A stretch of 64,000 nt of DNA from Syngnathus acus (GCF_901709675.1 NC_051088.1:4675664-4739663); one strand, 5' to 3'. Counted from the first letter of the stretch, positions 13,401-25,421 are shown. The notes: generated from the letters alone by a model not told the origin. A program made the numbers and translations.

Positions 13401-16400
13401 TAGAGCACCACCTTTGTGGATGGAGATTGATAAAAAACAGATGTAATAATTTACATGTGATCATTTAAATTCAATTTGGATTAAAACGTACATTTAACTT
13501 TGGGGCTCTCATGCTGTTAACTATTGTAGTTTTTTGCATACAGCGGAGTTTGATGAGTAGTATTGTAGACAAAGAAGTGAGAAGCAAGCTCATGTTGGAT
13601 GTTTAGCTTGCATTAACACACAGCCATCGCACTTTCTGTACATGGAACCAAAAGCAAGACCTTAGTGACGGTTGTTCCTAGAAATTTAAAGACCTCTAAA
13701 GATAAACTCCATCTGACTTGACGAGGCCAAGAGGAACATCAGTTTATGAAAAGCCAATCAAGCTAATGGTACTGTTTTGCTGCTTATACATCCTTAATAT
13801 TTAACGAGAATTGGAATACCAAAATATATTTTGGGGATTTATTCCCATGAAGTCAAATGTTATCACGTGACCTCCAATATTAAGGGTCTATTTATCAAGC
13901 ATCTGTGGTCACTACGATGCCCTACTTAAATTTGCTTCTCCATATACATGAGCACCATGTGAAAAAAAGTGACTGATTGTTACTCAAAGGCCAAATTTAC
14001 CTCGCAGCTCTTTATTCACTCCGTTGCTTTTAAAACGAGTTATTTTGGCTCATAACAACGGGACGATAAAATAAAATGTTTGCCATTTATTTGGACCAGA
14101 AAACTAGGAAGCAGAAAATCACTTTGATGCCATCATTATGGTCATATTACCCTCAAGTACAGCGTTGCCCTATGTTCTGGCGATTATTCAAATTTGATTT
14201 GATATTCCGACTGACACGTAGCAGAATCAGGCTGAGATTATAGGGTCATATTATTATAATAATAAAAAAGAAAACAGTTGTTGGACATGATCATGTGGAC
14301 TAACAACATATGCATATTAATATTTTGTCTTATGGTTTAAGAGGATCTGCATCCCACACAACTCTCCCCCCCTTGCCCTTACTCCTTTCACCTTTTAAAC
14401 ATGTTGAGCCTCCTGGTGTCAGTCATCAGAAGTGCATGTTGTCCAGTTAGAGGTCATGTACCAACAGCAACACGGGGTAGCCAATATTTTGTGTGATAAT
14501 TAACACCTCCAGTTCTCTGCTTTCTTTTTCCAGAGGGCTTGCCATGTATAACTCATCACAGTTGTATGTATAAGGATTTTCCCTTTTTTTTTTAAATTTT
14601 TTTTTTTTAACTAAGCTGCTGACTTGCATGCCCACCTGCCTGTGCAAAAAAAAAAAAAATGCTATCGTCCATCCCTTTGGCAAAGTTTTCCCTCAAATGC
14701 AGCATTTTACAGCCAAGCTCAACACATCCTAAATTAACTCCAATGTTCTAATTGGGGTATTTTTCTCTGGTTTGTGTTGATTCCTGCATTCAAAAAGTGA
14801 AAGAGCAAGTTGTTCTGAGCTAAAGTCAGTCCCGCAGGACAAAGTTAAAACAAAAGGCAAACCAAATCAGAAAGCAATTGAACTTGTCACTATTTTCTAT
14901 TCGTCTGTCTGTCTGTCTGTCTTGTGAATCCGTTGCTATCTAACCCTGACGCTCGTGCTTTTCTGCACTTTGTAGAAAACAGCCAAGATGGAGGAATTCA
15001 TGTCGACTTAATATATGACAGACCATATGACTATAGCTCAGCGCCTGAAATTGTGACCGTAGACCGTAATGCCAAGTATGAGTTCTCAACCTTAGAAAGG
15101 GGGGTCCCGCAAGGGTATCCAATGAGGGAACAGCAGGAAGATAAAATGCAGTATTTGCAGGTATATTCTTTTATTGATTTTCTTCATTTCTTTTTACTTG
15201 ATCACAATACCTATTTTGAATGACACTTCATTGCTAATGTGCATGGTCAAATGGCATTGCGGGCCTTTAACAGACATTGTGATGCTATCAGATATATACC
15301 ATGTGATTTGTGTGCGTGCGTGCGTGTGCTTTTTACCTGATTCCGAAATCTATCCCGGATGCCCAATGTTTAGTAAATAAGACCATTGGCACTCCCAGAT
15401 TGAAAGGTGTTTGAACAGTGATGCCTTTATGCACCACCACAATTGATTTGAAACGAAATAATCAAGATGAGCTTAAGCATAAACCTTTAGCTTTCATTTG
15501 AAATATTTCATCAAATGATGACATTTACCATTCAGGATGTAGTGTACTCCCACTCATTCAAAAGGAAGCAGATACCATTTTTTTGAGTTAGGGTTAATCC
15601 TGAGCTGGCAGCTACTGATAGATCAATGCATTCTAATGCAAAACAATAGCTTTTTCAAAAATTAACTGGTCAACAATACAGGAACAGCTCAAAGAGCACC
15701 ACATTAAAGGGTCGAACCGACTCGTGGACAAGTGAACTTTAGTCCTTCACATAAATGTATAACAGTAGCAAAAGCGAGAGTCTTCATCTATGTATGTTTG
15801 CATGGCTGAAAATGCAAAAATAAAGTGGTTGGCTAAGCCCTTAGGGCTTAGCTTGACTAACTTTCTCTATCCCGATCACTGCTTGTCTTATAGCTCAATT
15901 GAAATAATAATATGAATGCATCAGATTTATATGACGCTTTCTTTGGGCACACAATTACAACTACAATTAGCCTAACGGCAAGTTGTATTTTTTAATCATT
16001 TATTTTCATTGTTTTTATGCCGGTCAGTTGAAATGTGTGGCATCTGTCAAGCTAGACGAGCATTCCACTTCATCTGACTTCACATCCAAGTGTTGAAAAG
16101 TATGTGTAATTCGAATGTCCAACTACTTATAAGCCCCAGAAAATTGATATAATATGTCTGTCCTTCATGAAAGCTAAATGCTGAATACATTTTGGTTGTT
16201 TTATTTCAAATCAATTCTGGTGGTCTATTATAAACCAACAAACAAACAATCCATGCTTCTTTTCAGATGGAATACAGCCTTCTAGGGCAACTCAACAACT
16301 ACTGATCATCTTTTTTTTTTAATTCCATAATAAATTATTTAGACAAACTTGTAATACTGGTCTTGTATATACAATACATTAGAGTTGCTCTGAGGAGATA

Positions 16401-18849
16401 TGTTGGGCAAACTTGAACTGATGAAATTCACTTGCTGAGCCTGGCCTGGAAGACTGTTGATGATGTAACTAGAGAGAAAAGTTATGCATCTATTTTTTTT
16501 TTCTTTCCCATTTTTACAATTGCATCTCTTTGTCAATTTAACTTGACAGGGGCTTTAGTTCCGGTCTGCAGTCCCAGCAATGTACTTTTACTAGGGTCAC
16601 TTGATTATTAGATAGCAAAAGAAATTGACCTTGAGGACATCTTCATTGAATGAAACAGAGATGCATACAGTAGCCATCACTTCAGCCATACTTCTCCCAT
16701 TGTTTGTGTCTCAAGGCTCCCATTTAAACATAAGATGATAAATGCATGAGTAGCACCACCGTCCTTAAGTAGCACATTCAGATAATCTGCTTTTTGCCTT
16801 CAGTTTAACCTTGATTGTATAATAAAGCCTCTGTGGCTTTTTTTTTTTTAGTATTATTTTGTTCGTACCCCCCCTCACGTGTCCTGCATTTCACATCACT
16901 TGTCATGCTTGTGCTGCCCTCTGCTGTGGAATCCCTCACAGTGCTACTGTATCGTCTGCTGTCTCACTTTTTCTCTGAATTTCACGAAAAAGCCACGACA
17001 AGGGTGAAGGCTGACGTGAACCTTGTGACTATGACGTCAGCTTGACAAACACCCACCTTCTCTCGCATAAGTTATCAGGGCAAAATCGAATGTGAGTACA
17101 TTATGTTAGAAGATACACAATTGCTATACAGTTTATAAATCCTGATCCACCGCGATGTGATGAAAAGGTGTACAAACTAATCACATCCATTGCGAGAGGC
17201 TCTATGAACAGTTCTTGGTAACGTTGCTTGGTATCAGAGAAGCATCAATTTACTGTTGAAAAGAAATATAATGTAATTAGATTAGATGTTTTTATATTTC
17301 AGTTTTAATATCAATGCTAAGTATGGGCTGAATGTGTAGAGTCATAATGTATTAGATCTCTATTAGTGTTTCCCAACATTTATGCCTATTAACCCAGAAT
17401 ATTTTACAAAAGATTCACCAGCACAGCACCAGACAAAAATGTCGCAACAAATATAGGCCAATGTGTACAAAGCTGATATTGTGTTGAATGAATGCCAACA
17501 GGTGGTTTGCACACTCTGCCATCTCGTGGACGCACATTTAATCTTCACCGTATGTTGCTGGCACTTGTAAGAACGTCACCTAATCATCTTACTGGTGTGC
17601 AGTCCATAAATGAAGGATATGTTTTAAATGCATTTATTCAATATCCTTGATTTCCAGCTCAAGTTTATACTAGAAGGCCAAAATTGGTATTAGTGGTAAA
17701 AAATAAATACCACTAATCAATACAAGGCGCACTTTGCTTATGTGTCCTTTAGGTATTCTTTTAATGCACTGCAATGTGTCATGAGTGACAACAAAAAGTA
17801 CCTTCAGACAAATTGTATTTGTTTTTGTTGCTGTTGTTAATACACCACCCCTTTAAAACTTTTATATTTGAGCCTCTGATGAGGCGATCATACATTTATT
17901 GGGGTTCAGAGTCAAAACGGAAGGAAACCATGACTGCGATGTGGGCCGCAACAAAAATGAGGTTGACACCCCTGCTCTAAGGTCTTTGCGAAACAAATAC
18001 CTGACTATTGCCGCTTGACTGCGGGCAGTCTGTAGCCACACATAAAGCACTTTTTTTTTCTCCATGTTTTGCGTCCAGGTGCCCCCTACAAGAAGATACT
18101 CCCACGACGAAACCGACATGTGGACCAACGACCGGATACACCCCTCCTACCTTCACCGCTGGGGCTCCAGCGAGGACATGATAGTGAGTGGCCGCTACAG
18201 CTCCACCTTGCCGCGCCGCGAGAGGCGCAGGAACAGCCTGGTCTCCTACCACGAGGAGAGCCACCATCATCATCATCAGCAGCACCAGCAGCACCTTCAT
18301 CGCAAGCGGCGGCGCTCTGAGGACACGTACTCTCTCAAGCACCTGCCGCGCGTGGCGTGCGGTGTCTACGACTACCGCGACGACAATCCGCGTTGCTTCA
18401 GCCGCGACGAGGTCATCAACTTTATCGACGAGACGCCGCTGCCGAGCCCCAGAAACAGCCCGCGGCGCGCGTCCTGCACCGTTGCCCTCATCCCCGACGT
18501 GTACGAGCGCCACGCCGTCATCCTGCCTCACTTTGCGCTCACAGACTTCGAACGCGAGCCTCACGCGCTCAGGCGTCTTTCGGAACACAAAAGCTCGCCC
18601 GATGGGACGAGCTGTCACGGGAGGTCCGGGAAAGGGGGCCGGGAGGTAGGCTCGCCTGCGAGGCTCACCCGACGGACTCCCCCACCTGCTTGTAGGTCCA
18701 AGGCGCGTGCAGCGGACGACTGGTCCCTGCGCAGGCAGCCGAGCTTGGGGGACAGCAAAGGAGGCACAAACAGTTTTGTAAGAACACCCTCGGCATCCTC
18801 TTCGGGATATATCACCTTTCACTCAGATTCCGGTGGCTCTGCTTCCTGA
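7455..18849 (+). CDS. gpr153: GPR153, orphan rhodopsin-like GPCR, five coding exons
   Basis: Exons are 7455-7807, 10106-10535, 12877-13066, 14976-15160 and 18079-18849; joined they give 642 codons plus stop (human about 609). All introns are GT-AG. Exons 1-3 encode the seven-helix core: TM1 near residues 11-31, TM2 near 40-62, TM3 ending in SYHRMWM near 104-110, where the usual DRY is replaced by HRM, as known in the GPR153/GPR162 pair. The motifs [46 protein letters not shown] and [15 protein letters not shown] are close to human GPR153. Exon 5 encodes a long cytoplasmic tail with a His/Gln-rich patch and ends [17 protein letters not shown]. The ATG at 7455 was chosen because [16 protein letters not shown] aligns with the receptor N-terminus; extra upstream codons do not. 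Ligand unknown; expected at the plasma membrane. Confidence 0.93.
7808..10105 (+). other. gpr153 intron 1
   Basis: GT at 7808 and AG at 10104-10105. Apart from an (AT)n run near 9811-9829 and a LINE 3' fragment just before the acceptor, nothing recognisable is present; short open frames in it have no family resemblance. Confidence 0.7.
9960..10072 (+). repeat. LINE 3' end fragment next to a gpr153 acceptor
   Basis: The words GTGAAGCCCTTTGCGACTT and GATTAAGTTCTATAT, followed by a (TTGACT)n-like tail ending near 10072, are typical of a fish LINE 3' end. The tail stops about 33 bases before the exon 2 acceptor AG at 10104-10105. Confidence 0.6.
12284..12545 (-). repeat. Eroded L2/Maui-like repeat in gpr153 intron 2
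   Basis: Order and wording (CTATCCACTTCC, CCCCTATCCCAGCTGGGCTC, CCTGAGAAAACATATGCGAG, GAATTGTGAGGCAGTGTGCTA) follow the repeat intact at 3866-4232, with many substitutions and gaps. The rest of the intron (10536-12876) holds only simple AAAC repeats near 12658-12685. Confidence 0.7.
13067..14975 (+). other. gpr153 intron 3
   Basis: Bounded by a GTAAGT donor and a TTTGTAG acceptor. It holds poly-T/poly-A runs near 14585-14611 and 14646-14659 and a (GTCT)n run near 14901-14922. No other feature is supported. Confidence 0.65.
15161..18078 (+). other. gpr153 intron 4, with a hAT-like terminus
   Basis: Bounded by a GTATAT donor and a GCGTCCAG acceptor. Near 17935-17974 the text GTGGGCCGCAACAAAAATGA followed by GGTTGACACCCCTG looks like the end of an old hAT-type element. 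The remainder shows nothing recognisable. Confidence 0.5.
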
Positions 18850-19830
18850 AACAACATTTCCCTATAAATTGTGACTTTGTCTTTGGTTTCATCGCGGCCA
18901 CTCCCTTTTTGAAATTTGTGCAATGACTGTTTAACCCTCCTGTTGGACCTGTTTCATTGGTCCACCAAAAAATGTTCGTGGGTCTATATGACCAGCTGCA
19001 TGTTTAAACCTTAACAAAATAATTAAAACACACACACACACACACACTTTTGCACACTGACTTCAACTTTAGTGCACAACAACTAAGAAATTGTGACCAT
19101 GTTTAACTCTTCACCCCGGTCAAAATAATGACTCCAGCCTTTGGTAAAAGTCTTCTGAAGTGCCACAGCTATCCAACTAGGAAAAAAATCCAGCATTTCT
19201 TTTTTGTGCCATGACTTTTTCTGTTGTTTGAATGGCAACAGGTTTAACATATCTCTTACTATCTAGTGGAAGAGCATTTTATTGTTCTGCCTGGAACAAT
19301 ATGCATTCATATATTGATGAATTCTAATTGACAGCAAATCGGGAATTAAACCACAGCACAGTGACTCCAAACACCCTGCAGTTGATCTCTGTGTACTCAT
19401 TACACTTTTTTTTTATGTAAACAGGAACACATTTGATGACATTTAACCTCAACAGCTTAAACCTTTTCCAACTGCAACATTAGCTACTTTTTTAATAAAG
19501 CAGGACATGGACAAGTACAAAAGTAACTATTTGTATGCTGTAAAAACACAAAAATGGCATTTGTTACCGCTTTGGCCCCATCTGAAGAGAATGTTGTTTC
19601 AAAATTGTCAGTATTTTTTGTGCCACACTGACATTCAAATGATTCATCACGATTACTGTTCTACCAATAGCATGTCTGTCAGTATTGACAAGGCATTGAT
19701 TTGCCTAGAGCATGAGACAATTACACTCCTTGCCCCTCAGCTTATATCGTCTGAGTGGGAACCCAAATCCTCTACCCATTGTATTATGTAACATGCCCCC
19801 CCATTTTACAATGAATAAAGACTTCAAAAC
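18850..19830 (+). other. Probable gpr153 3' UTR with two AATAAA signals
   Basis: Downstream of the stop are AATAAA hexamers at 19494-19499 and 19814-19819, and a (CA)n run near 19027-19047. Either hexamer could end the transcript; which is used cannot be told from sequence. Confidence 0.45.
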
Positions 19831-21049
19831 AATGGACGCTTATTAACAATATTTGGCTCGCTTTCATGGGCCATAAAAAAAAAACAATTGAGTGGAAGGC
19901 CTTGAGTTTGACACCGGTGGTTCACACAACCAAATCTTGAAAAATCTTAGATCCATACATAAACATAAGTCCAAGAGGCAGATGAAGTTTTTTCCCTTTT
20001 GAATTGTCCATAGGTTTAATCTTTTATGGAATATAACAGGAGGGTTAACAATCCATCTGCACATGCTGTATCTACTCATGTGTGATTGTGAAACCGGTGG
20101 CTCTTCACCTTTCACATTCCAGAAGCTTCATTGAGGACATGTTTTGTTCCAGCACTTACCACATATGTGAATTCTTTCAAGATGACATACACATCTTCTT
20201 TATGCTCTTTGATGTTGTTACCTGTAAAATGCTGAAGATATACGGTACATCGAGGAGCTGGACATTCTGGAGATTTTTTTTTCTTGTATTACTGTACTCC
20301 AGCTTTTGTTCCCGGATAGATTGTTTCCTGCTCATATGCCTGCACATAATAAGTTCTCCAGATTCATTCTGCTAATGATGTCCAACTTGTTCCCAAACTG
20401 TACAAAAGCATTTTTCAAGTTAAGTAAGAGTGGTGGTCCCAAACTCTGTCAATGATGTTGGATGTGATGCCATCAAAGGTGAGGGCCCAAAATTCCTTAT
20501 TATAAAAGGGAAGCCAACTTTTAAATCAGGTTGGGAAGGTGCCGCCATTTACAAGAGGGAATTACATTTTACACTTGTGTATCGTGCACTAATAATTCAT
20601 TTCCATGTGAAAGGTTTGAAAAATAAAAAGGTCAAACAGCACAGTCGAAACTATAGCAATGAAAAGCCAATCATTGGAATTACCGAAGGTATAGGAAATG
20701 ACGGTTGGAAAAGAAGTTTTATAACAACATATGGAAAGGTAATGAATATCAAGAGTTACATTAAACCTTTATCCAATGGTTGTACGTTTGTCCATCTTCT
20801 GTTTCAATTATCGGTTTTCTTGTTTCCTATATTAGTGCACATTTGTCATTGCATTATCGAATCACATTCCTCTTTGGTAAATGTTTGACTTTCTATTGTA
20901 TTTACAATCTGAATATAGAATTTTGTATCATATTCAAAGATTCATGAGCCAATGAATGATGTTTATGTTATGAGTTCCTGGACGATGACTTTGTTTGAAA
21001 AAGGTTGTGACTGATTAAATTTACAAGATTCAACAGTCTTTTTTTACTT

Positions 21050-21480
21050 GCATCCCTTCAACTCCTTTAAGCACAACGATCAACTGAGTTAGCGTAGCGG
21101 TTTTAAATCAAGGTTTCAGTAGGATTAAGGGTTCAAATTTCTGACAAGGTTATGAGTTGAAAGTAGAGTTCAAGTCCAGGTTTAGTTAAACGTAGGGGTT
21201 TCAAGCAAGGATTAGAATTTAAAAATTGGGTTCCAAGCCTGGGTTTGGGTTTTTCAGGGATATAGTTTCATATTAGAGTTCAAGTCAGGGTTAAGATTGA
21301 AAATTAGGCTTTCAAACAAGGTATTGGGTTTAATGAGATTATGGTTTAAAAATAGGGTATCAAGTCCATGTTAAAGCTTAAAGGATAACATTTTAATTGG
21401 GGAGTTTTAAGCCAGGATTATGGTTTGAAAGTCAAATTATAAGTGTGGTTTAGAATTTTAAATTTCGTTAAGGTATTTAT
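21050..21480 (+). repeat. Degenerate GGTTTAG/TTCAAG minisatellite
   Basis: Words such as GGGTTCAA, GGTTTAG, TTCAAGTCAGGGTTAAGATT and GGGTTTCAAGCAAGGATTAG recur at irregular 25-60-base spacing across the whole stretch. Another patch of the same kind is at 33935-34120. It resembles a decayed telomere-like or fish-specific minisatellite and has no coding content. Confidence 0.65.
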
Positions 21481-21521
21481 TGAGTAAATGTGTATTGTCT
21501 GAAGTAACGTCGGCCATCAGT

Positions 21522-21593
21522 AGCAGAGTGGCGCAGCGGAAGCGTGCTGGGCCCATAACCCAGAGGTCGATGGATCGAAACCATCCTCTGCTA
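21522..21593 (+). tRNA. Initiator tRNA-Met (CAT)
   Basis: The 72-nt sequence folds as a cloverleaf: acceptor stem AGCAGAG pairs with CTCTGCT, the anticodon stem CTGGG/CCCAG carries loop CCCATAA with anticodon CAT at 21554-21556, and the T loop is ATCGAAA as in eukaryotic initiator tRNAs instead of TTC. It matches the vertebrate initiator sequence as I recall it, without an intron. A box (TGGCGCAGCGG) and B box are intact. A TTTT terminator for RNA polymerase III follows at 21600-21603. It is most likely functional and delivers methionine to start codons. Confidence 0.97.
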
Positions 21594-21599
21594 GTTGAG

Positions 21600-21603
21600 T
21601 TTT
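21600..21603 (+). terminator. Pol III terminator of the initiator tRNA
   Basis: A TTTT run six bases after the tRNA 3' end on the coding strand is the minimal RNA polymerase III termination signal. Confidence 0.8.
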
Positions 21604-22296
21604 AATACATTTTACTGCATGTCTTCTGGAGTTGTTGTTAAACACCCTGAGACATCTTATTACTCAAATCTAACGGCATTTTTTGCTATATGAAAATAAT
21701 TTATCACGGACAGAAAAGTAGAATTTAAGCATGAACGAATAATGTATACGGTCTTGTTCGCCTCTCAAGTGCGCTCCACTGGGTCCAGTCTGATGTTAAT
21801 ATCTTATGACCTTCCTCCTCCCTGGGTAAGACACTATTTTGAAGCTGAGATGAACTGATCCTTCGCACAATGCCAAAGAATACTTCATAGACGGTAATAT
21901 GGACAGCTGAAGGACATTCACTGGTCCTCCTTTCGGCAATTAAAAAACTTATTGCATGGTAATGTGACACTGTAAAACGATACCTTTGAATTTGTGGACT
22001 AATAGTTATAATTTTATAATAATCATCTGTCGCTATAAAGCACAATTTGACTTTAGAACGTAACATTTTCAAACATCGTGCGTGTTTTGGTTGATGTGAG
22101 GCGACTGATAAATTCTCACATTTAGATGAGCGCGCATGGGTGGGGCGAGGTTCAACATTTTATGATCAACGTGAGCAACAGTTTAAAAACAATGCCATCG
22201 AAGCAATGTTTTTTCTAACTAACTGACTGACTGACTGACTATATTTTCTTTTGGGGTGTCGGAGAGACGACAAGAAAATCAGGAAGTGGAGTCTTC

Positions 22297-22435
22297 TTTT
22301 TTTAAGTCCCAATGATCGTCACACACACATCTGGGTGTGGTGAAATTTGTCCTCTGCATTTAACCCATCCCCTGGGGGAGAGGGGAGCAGTGAGCAGCAG
22401 CGGTGCCGCGCTCGGGAATCACATCATTTTTGCGA
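22297..22435. repeat. Dispersed fish repeat fragment
   Basis: The text GAAATTTGTCCTCTGCATTT, then AACCCATCCC and GGGGAGCAGTGAGCAGCAGC, is a familiar teleost interspersed repeat, probably a LINE 3' region. It is diverged and non-coding. Confidence 0.55.
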
Positions 22436-22602
22436 GAAGAGGGGAGGGGGTCTCCAGGAATGTTAAAGCATCCTAATTCCGTGTGGGCCACCAGTGTGAA
22501 ATGGTGATGTGCATTCCAGTTATTTTAAGTGAACTGAATCTTTAGAATCAGTTCACTCAAAAGATTCGTTCAAACGAATCGTTCAACGAGCCCCCCCCCC
22601 CC

Positions 22603-22603
<1 letters not shown>

Positions 22604-22659
<56 letters not shown>

Positions 22660-22674
22660 CACACACACACACAC
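22604..22674 (+). repeat. (CA)n microsatellite
   Basis: About 35 CA units with one CACG interruption, directly after a poly-C run. Confidence 0.95.
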
Positions 22675-22680
22675 TGTCCG

Positions 22681-22806
22681 AATGACGTCACAGATCAAAC
22701 AGCCAATCAGAAAGTGGGGGTGAGGGCGGGTGGGGCACTTTTCACTCTCCGTGAAGCTTTAACCATGATTTTTCCCTAATGAAGTGGCCTGTGATTGGGT
22801 ACACCT
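22681..22806 (+). repeat. Left flanking direct repeat of the LINE
   Basis: It runs from AATGACGTCACAGATCAAAC to GTGATTGGGTACACCT. A diverged second copy in the same orientation lies at 24437-24551, immediately beyond the LINE. Both contain GATGGGGGTGAGGGCGGGTG-like text. Confidence 0.75.
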
Positions 22807-22840
22807 GAAAATGGCGGTGTACCTAATGGAGTGTCCGAAT

Positions 22841-24436
22841 CAAAGTCAAAGTCAAAGTCAGCTCTATTGTCAATCCCTTCATATGTCAAGACACACAAAG
22901 AAACCGAAATTCCGTTTCCTCCATCCCACGGTGACGAGACATACAAGTAGGCGACACAAAACAAAAACAAGAAGGCACAAACCATAAATAATAAATAATA
23001 AATAAAATAAAATGAGCGATGAATAAAAACAGACCAATAACCCATTGAATATGAGGGGCAAAACCGAGCCAGTGAGCATACAGCAAGAACAGGACGCTAC
23101 GCTGAAAGGGGGAGCGAGTTCAGGATCCTAACAGCCTGGAGTACGAAGCTGTTGGAAAGTCTGGTGGTGCGGGAGCGCAGGCTCCTGTACCGCCTCCCAG
23201 AGGGCAGAAGTTCAAACAAAGAGTGAGCGGGGTGACTCACATCACTCACAATCTTGGTCGCCTTGCGAGTGAGATGGGAGGTGTAAATGTCCTTCAAGGA
23301 GGGGAGAGAAGCACCAATAGTCTTACTAGCCGTTTTCACAATGCGCTGCAGGGCCTTCAAGTCTTGGTCAGTGCAGCTGCCACCCCAGACAGCAATACAG
23401 CTGGAGAGGACGCTCTCAATGGTGCCGCGGTAAAAAGTAGTCATGACGGCCGGAGGAGTCCCCGCTCGCCTGAGTTTCCGAAGGAAGTACAGGCGGCGCT
23501 GGGCCTTCTTCGCCAGCGACGCGGTGTTGGTGGACCAGGAGAGATCCTCACTGATGTGCACCCCCAGGAACCTGGCGCTGCTCACTCTCTCCACCACAGC
23601 ACCGTCGATGGTCAGCGGCAGGTGTTGGGCGTGACCCTTCCGGAAGTCAACGACAATCTCCTTGGTCTTGTCGACGTTCAGCAGGAGGTTGTTGTCCCTG
23701 CACCACGCGGTCAGAAGGTCAACCTCCAGCCTGTATTGAGTCTCGTCTCCCTTGGTGATGAGACCCACCAGAGTCGTGTCGTCAGCAAACTTCACTATGC
23801 GGTTGCCGCTGCAGGTGGCAGCGCAGTCATGCGTCAGGAGGGTGAAGAGCAGCGGACTGAGCACGCAGCCTTGGGGGGCCCCTGTGCTCAGTGTGATGCT
23901 GGCGGAGATCTTGTCGCCAACACGTACCACCTGTGGCCTCTGACAGAGGAAGTCCAGTAGCCAGTTGCAGAGGCCGGTACTGAGGCCCAGCTTGTCAAGT
24001 TTGCTGATGAGACGCTGCGGCACAATGGTGTTGAAGGCAGAACTGAAGTCCACAAACAGCAACCTCACATACGAGTCCTTCCCCTCCAGGTGGGTGAGGG
24101 CCGAGTGGAGGGCAGAGCAGATGGCATCCTCAGAGGACCGTTTGGCTCGGTACGCAAACTGGAAGGGGTCAATGGTGGGAGGGAGAACTGACCGGATGTG
24201 CTCCAAGACAAGCCGCTCAAAGCACTTCATGACGATGGGCGTAAGTGCCACGGGGCGGTAGTCATTGAAGCAGGACGGAGCAGGCTTCTTCGGCACAGGT
24301 ACGATGGTGGCTGCTTTGAAACTCGACGGGACGATGGCCTGCTGCAGGGAAGTGTTAAAGATGTCCGTGAAGACACCCGTCAGCTCACCAGCGCAGTCCT
24401 TCAGCGCTCGACCCGGGATGTTGTCCGGGCCCGTCA
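22841..24436 (-). mobile_element. 5'-truncated CR1/L2-clade LINE
   Basis: The minus-strand element consists of most of a reverse-transcriptase frame (23097-24437) and a 3' UTR ending in a TTTGAC-type repeat tail at 22841-22860. The 5' end, including any endonuclease and ORF1, is missing. The frame is uninterrupted, so the copy is fairly young. It is enclosed by two roughly 120-bp direct repeats (22681-22806 and 24437-24551). Confidence 0.85.
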
Positions 24437-24437
24437 A
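23097..24437 (-). CDS. LINE reverse transcriptase, 5'-truncated open frame
   Basis: The 446-residue frame contains the reverse-transcriptase core: [19 protein letters not shown] near the start, [14 protein letters not shown] with the first catalytic Asp, [17 protein letters not shown], and the catalytic [10 protein letters not shown] motif, followed by the thumb and a C-terminal region with LRKLRRAG and [12 protein letters not shown]. This suits CR1/L2-type non-LTR elements of fish. It starts at GPDNIPGR, so the N-terminal endonuclease is absent and the protein cannot mobilise itself. The nominal first Met lies at the truncation point and is not a natural start. Opposite-strand frames over it are shadows. 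Confidence 0.9.
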   Translation of the reverse strand: MTGPDNIPGRALKDCAGELTGVFTDIFNTSLQQAIVPSSFKAATIVPVPKKPAPSCFNDYRPVALTPIVMKCFERLVLEHIRSVLPPTIDPFQFAYRAKRSSEDAICSALHSALTHLEGKDSYVRLLFVDFSSAFNTIVPQRLISKLDKLGLSTGLCNWLLDFLCQRPQVVRVGDKISASITLSTGAPQGCVLSPLLFTLLTHDCAATCSGNRIVKFADDTTLVGLITKGDETQYRLEVDLLTAWCRDNNLLLNVDKTKEIVVDFRKGHAQHLPLTIDGAVVERVSSARFLGVHISEDLSWSTNTASLAKKAQRRLYFLRKLRRAGTPPAVMTTFYRGTIESVLSSCIAVWGGSCTDQDLKALQRIVKTASKTIGASLPSLKDIYTSHLTRKATKIVSDVSHPAHSLFELLPSGRRYRSLRSRTTRLSNSFVLQAVRILNSLPLSA

Positions 24438-24551
24438 ATGACGTCAAAGATCAAATAGCCAATCAAGAGATGGGGGTGAGGGCGGGTGAGGCACTTTTCA
24501 CTTTCACTTAAGCTTTTTCCCTAATGAAGTGGCCTGTGATTAGGTACACCT
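24437..24551 (+). repeat. Right flanking direct repeat of the LINE
   Basis: It starts AATGACGTCAAAGATCAAAT and ends GTGATTAGGTACACCT, in the same orientation as 22681-22806, with substitutions and a short deletion relative to it. Confidence 0.75.
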
Positions 24552-24841
24552 CATGGACACGAGGTAAAAAAAAAAAAAAAAGAATAAATAAATAAAGTGT
24601 AGCGAACGATTCGGTGATCGATTTTAAGAGTGAACCGATTCTACAGAGGGCGGGGCCACCTTATGCATTTACACATAAATACTTGCATTTACGTACGTAT
24701 ACAAAACGAGGTTCCAATTCCAAGAGCTGATTTAGGTATATACTCCCATCTGGGATCGAACCAAGTACTTAACGAGCAAGAGCCCGAGTCACTAACCTGT
24801 CGGACATTTCGACGTAGCGACCGTTTGCCGTCTGCACTATA

Positions 24842-25076
24842 GTGATGTGCATTCCAGTTCTCAAGCGAACTGGTTCGTTAGAAAAATCAATAATTAAAAC
24901 ACAGCATGAAGAGTTTCCCAATAATTTTGTTACATGACGCATAACTTGACAAACAGCACTGAAAAACTAATGATTATTTTACAAAGCACTTTTAAAAGAA
25001 ATAGATTTGTTATAGTTAAATTCGTTTGTGTCGATTTATATTCACGGCAATAATAATAATAATAATGACTATTATT

Positions 25077-25110
<34 letters not shown>

Positions 25111-25260
25111 CAATAATAATAATAATAATAATAATAGAAGAAACAGGGCAAGTTTAGAATCAGAGGGGAAAATTTATCGGAAAGTTTACTTACATCTCAA
25201 CATAAAAATCGCTTGTGTAATTGATATCGTGAAGTTTTTAGGAGATTACTGTTTCTGTTA
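24842..25260. other. Non-coding stretch with repeat end and triplet microsatellites
   Basis: GTGATGTGCATTCCAGTT at 24842 repeats the text at 22506, possibly the ends of an old DNA element. An AAT/GAT triplet array runs from about 25048 to 25137. The Asp/Asn or Tyr/His runs it would encode are low-complexity artefacts. Confidence 0.6.
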
Positions 25261-25347
25261 ACCAGTGTGAGCGCTCTAGGCAAACACTGCAGTATTTATA
25301 GTATGCAAAAAAAAAATGCAAGAACTGAGTTGCATATTATAGCCACT

Positions 25348-25353
25348 TTTATT
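25348..25353 (-). promoter_or_regulatory. her3 polyadenylation signal AATAAA
   Basis: TTTATT on the plus strand reads AATAAA on the minus strand, about 70 bases beyond the her3 stop, implying a very short 3' UTR. Confidence 0.6.
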
Positions 25354-25421
25354 CCGAAAATAGAATGTGCAAGTGTAACAACTAACAATTATAAACGTTT
25401 CCGTGAAAATGTTCAGCGTCT

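Noticed and set aside
17977-18822. 281-residue minus-strand open frame
   Set aside because: It lies antisense to gpr153 exon 5, has GC-rich shadow composition and no family resemblance.
22604-22674. CRISPR-like or phase repeat signal
   Set aside because: It is a simple CA microsatellite in a vertebrate genome; no spacer structure exists anywhere in the window.
23223-23960. 245-residue plus-strand open frame
   Set aside because: It is antisense to the LINE reverse transcriptase; the catalytic motifs read only on the minus strand.
24930-25261. Open frames with Asp/Asn and Tyr/His runs
   Set aside because: They are translations of AAT/GAT triplet microsatellites.
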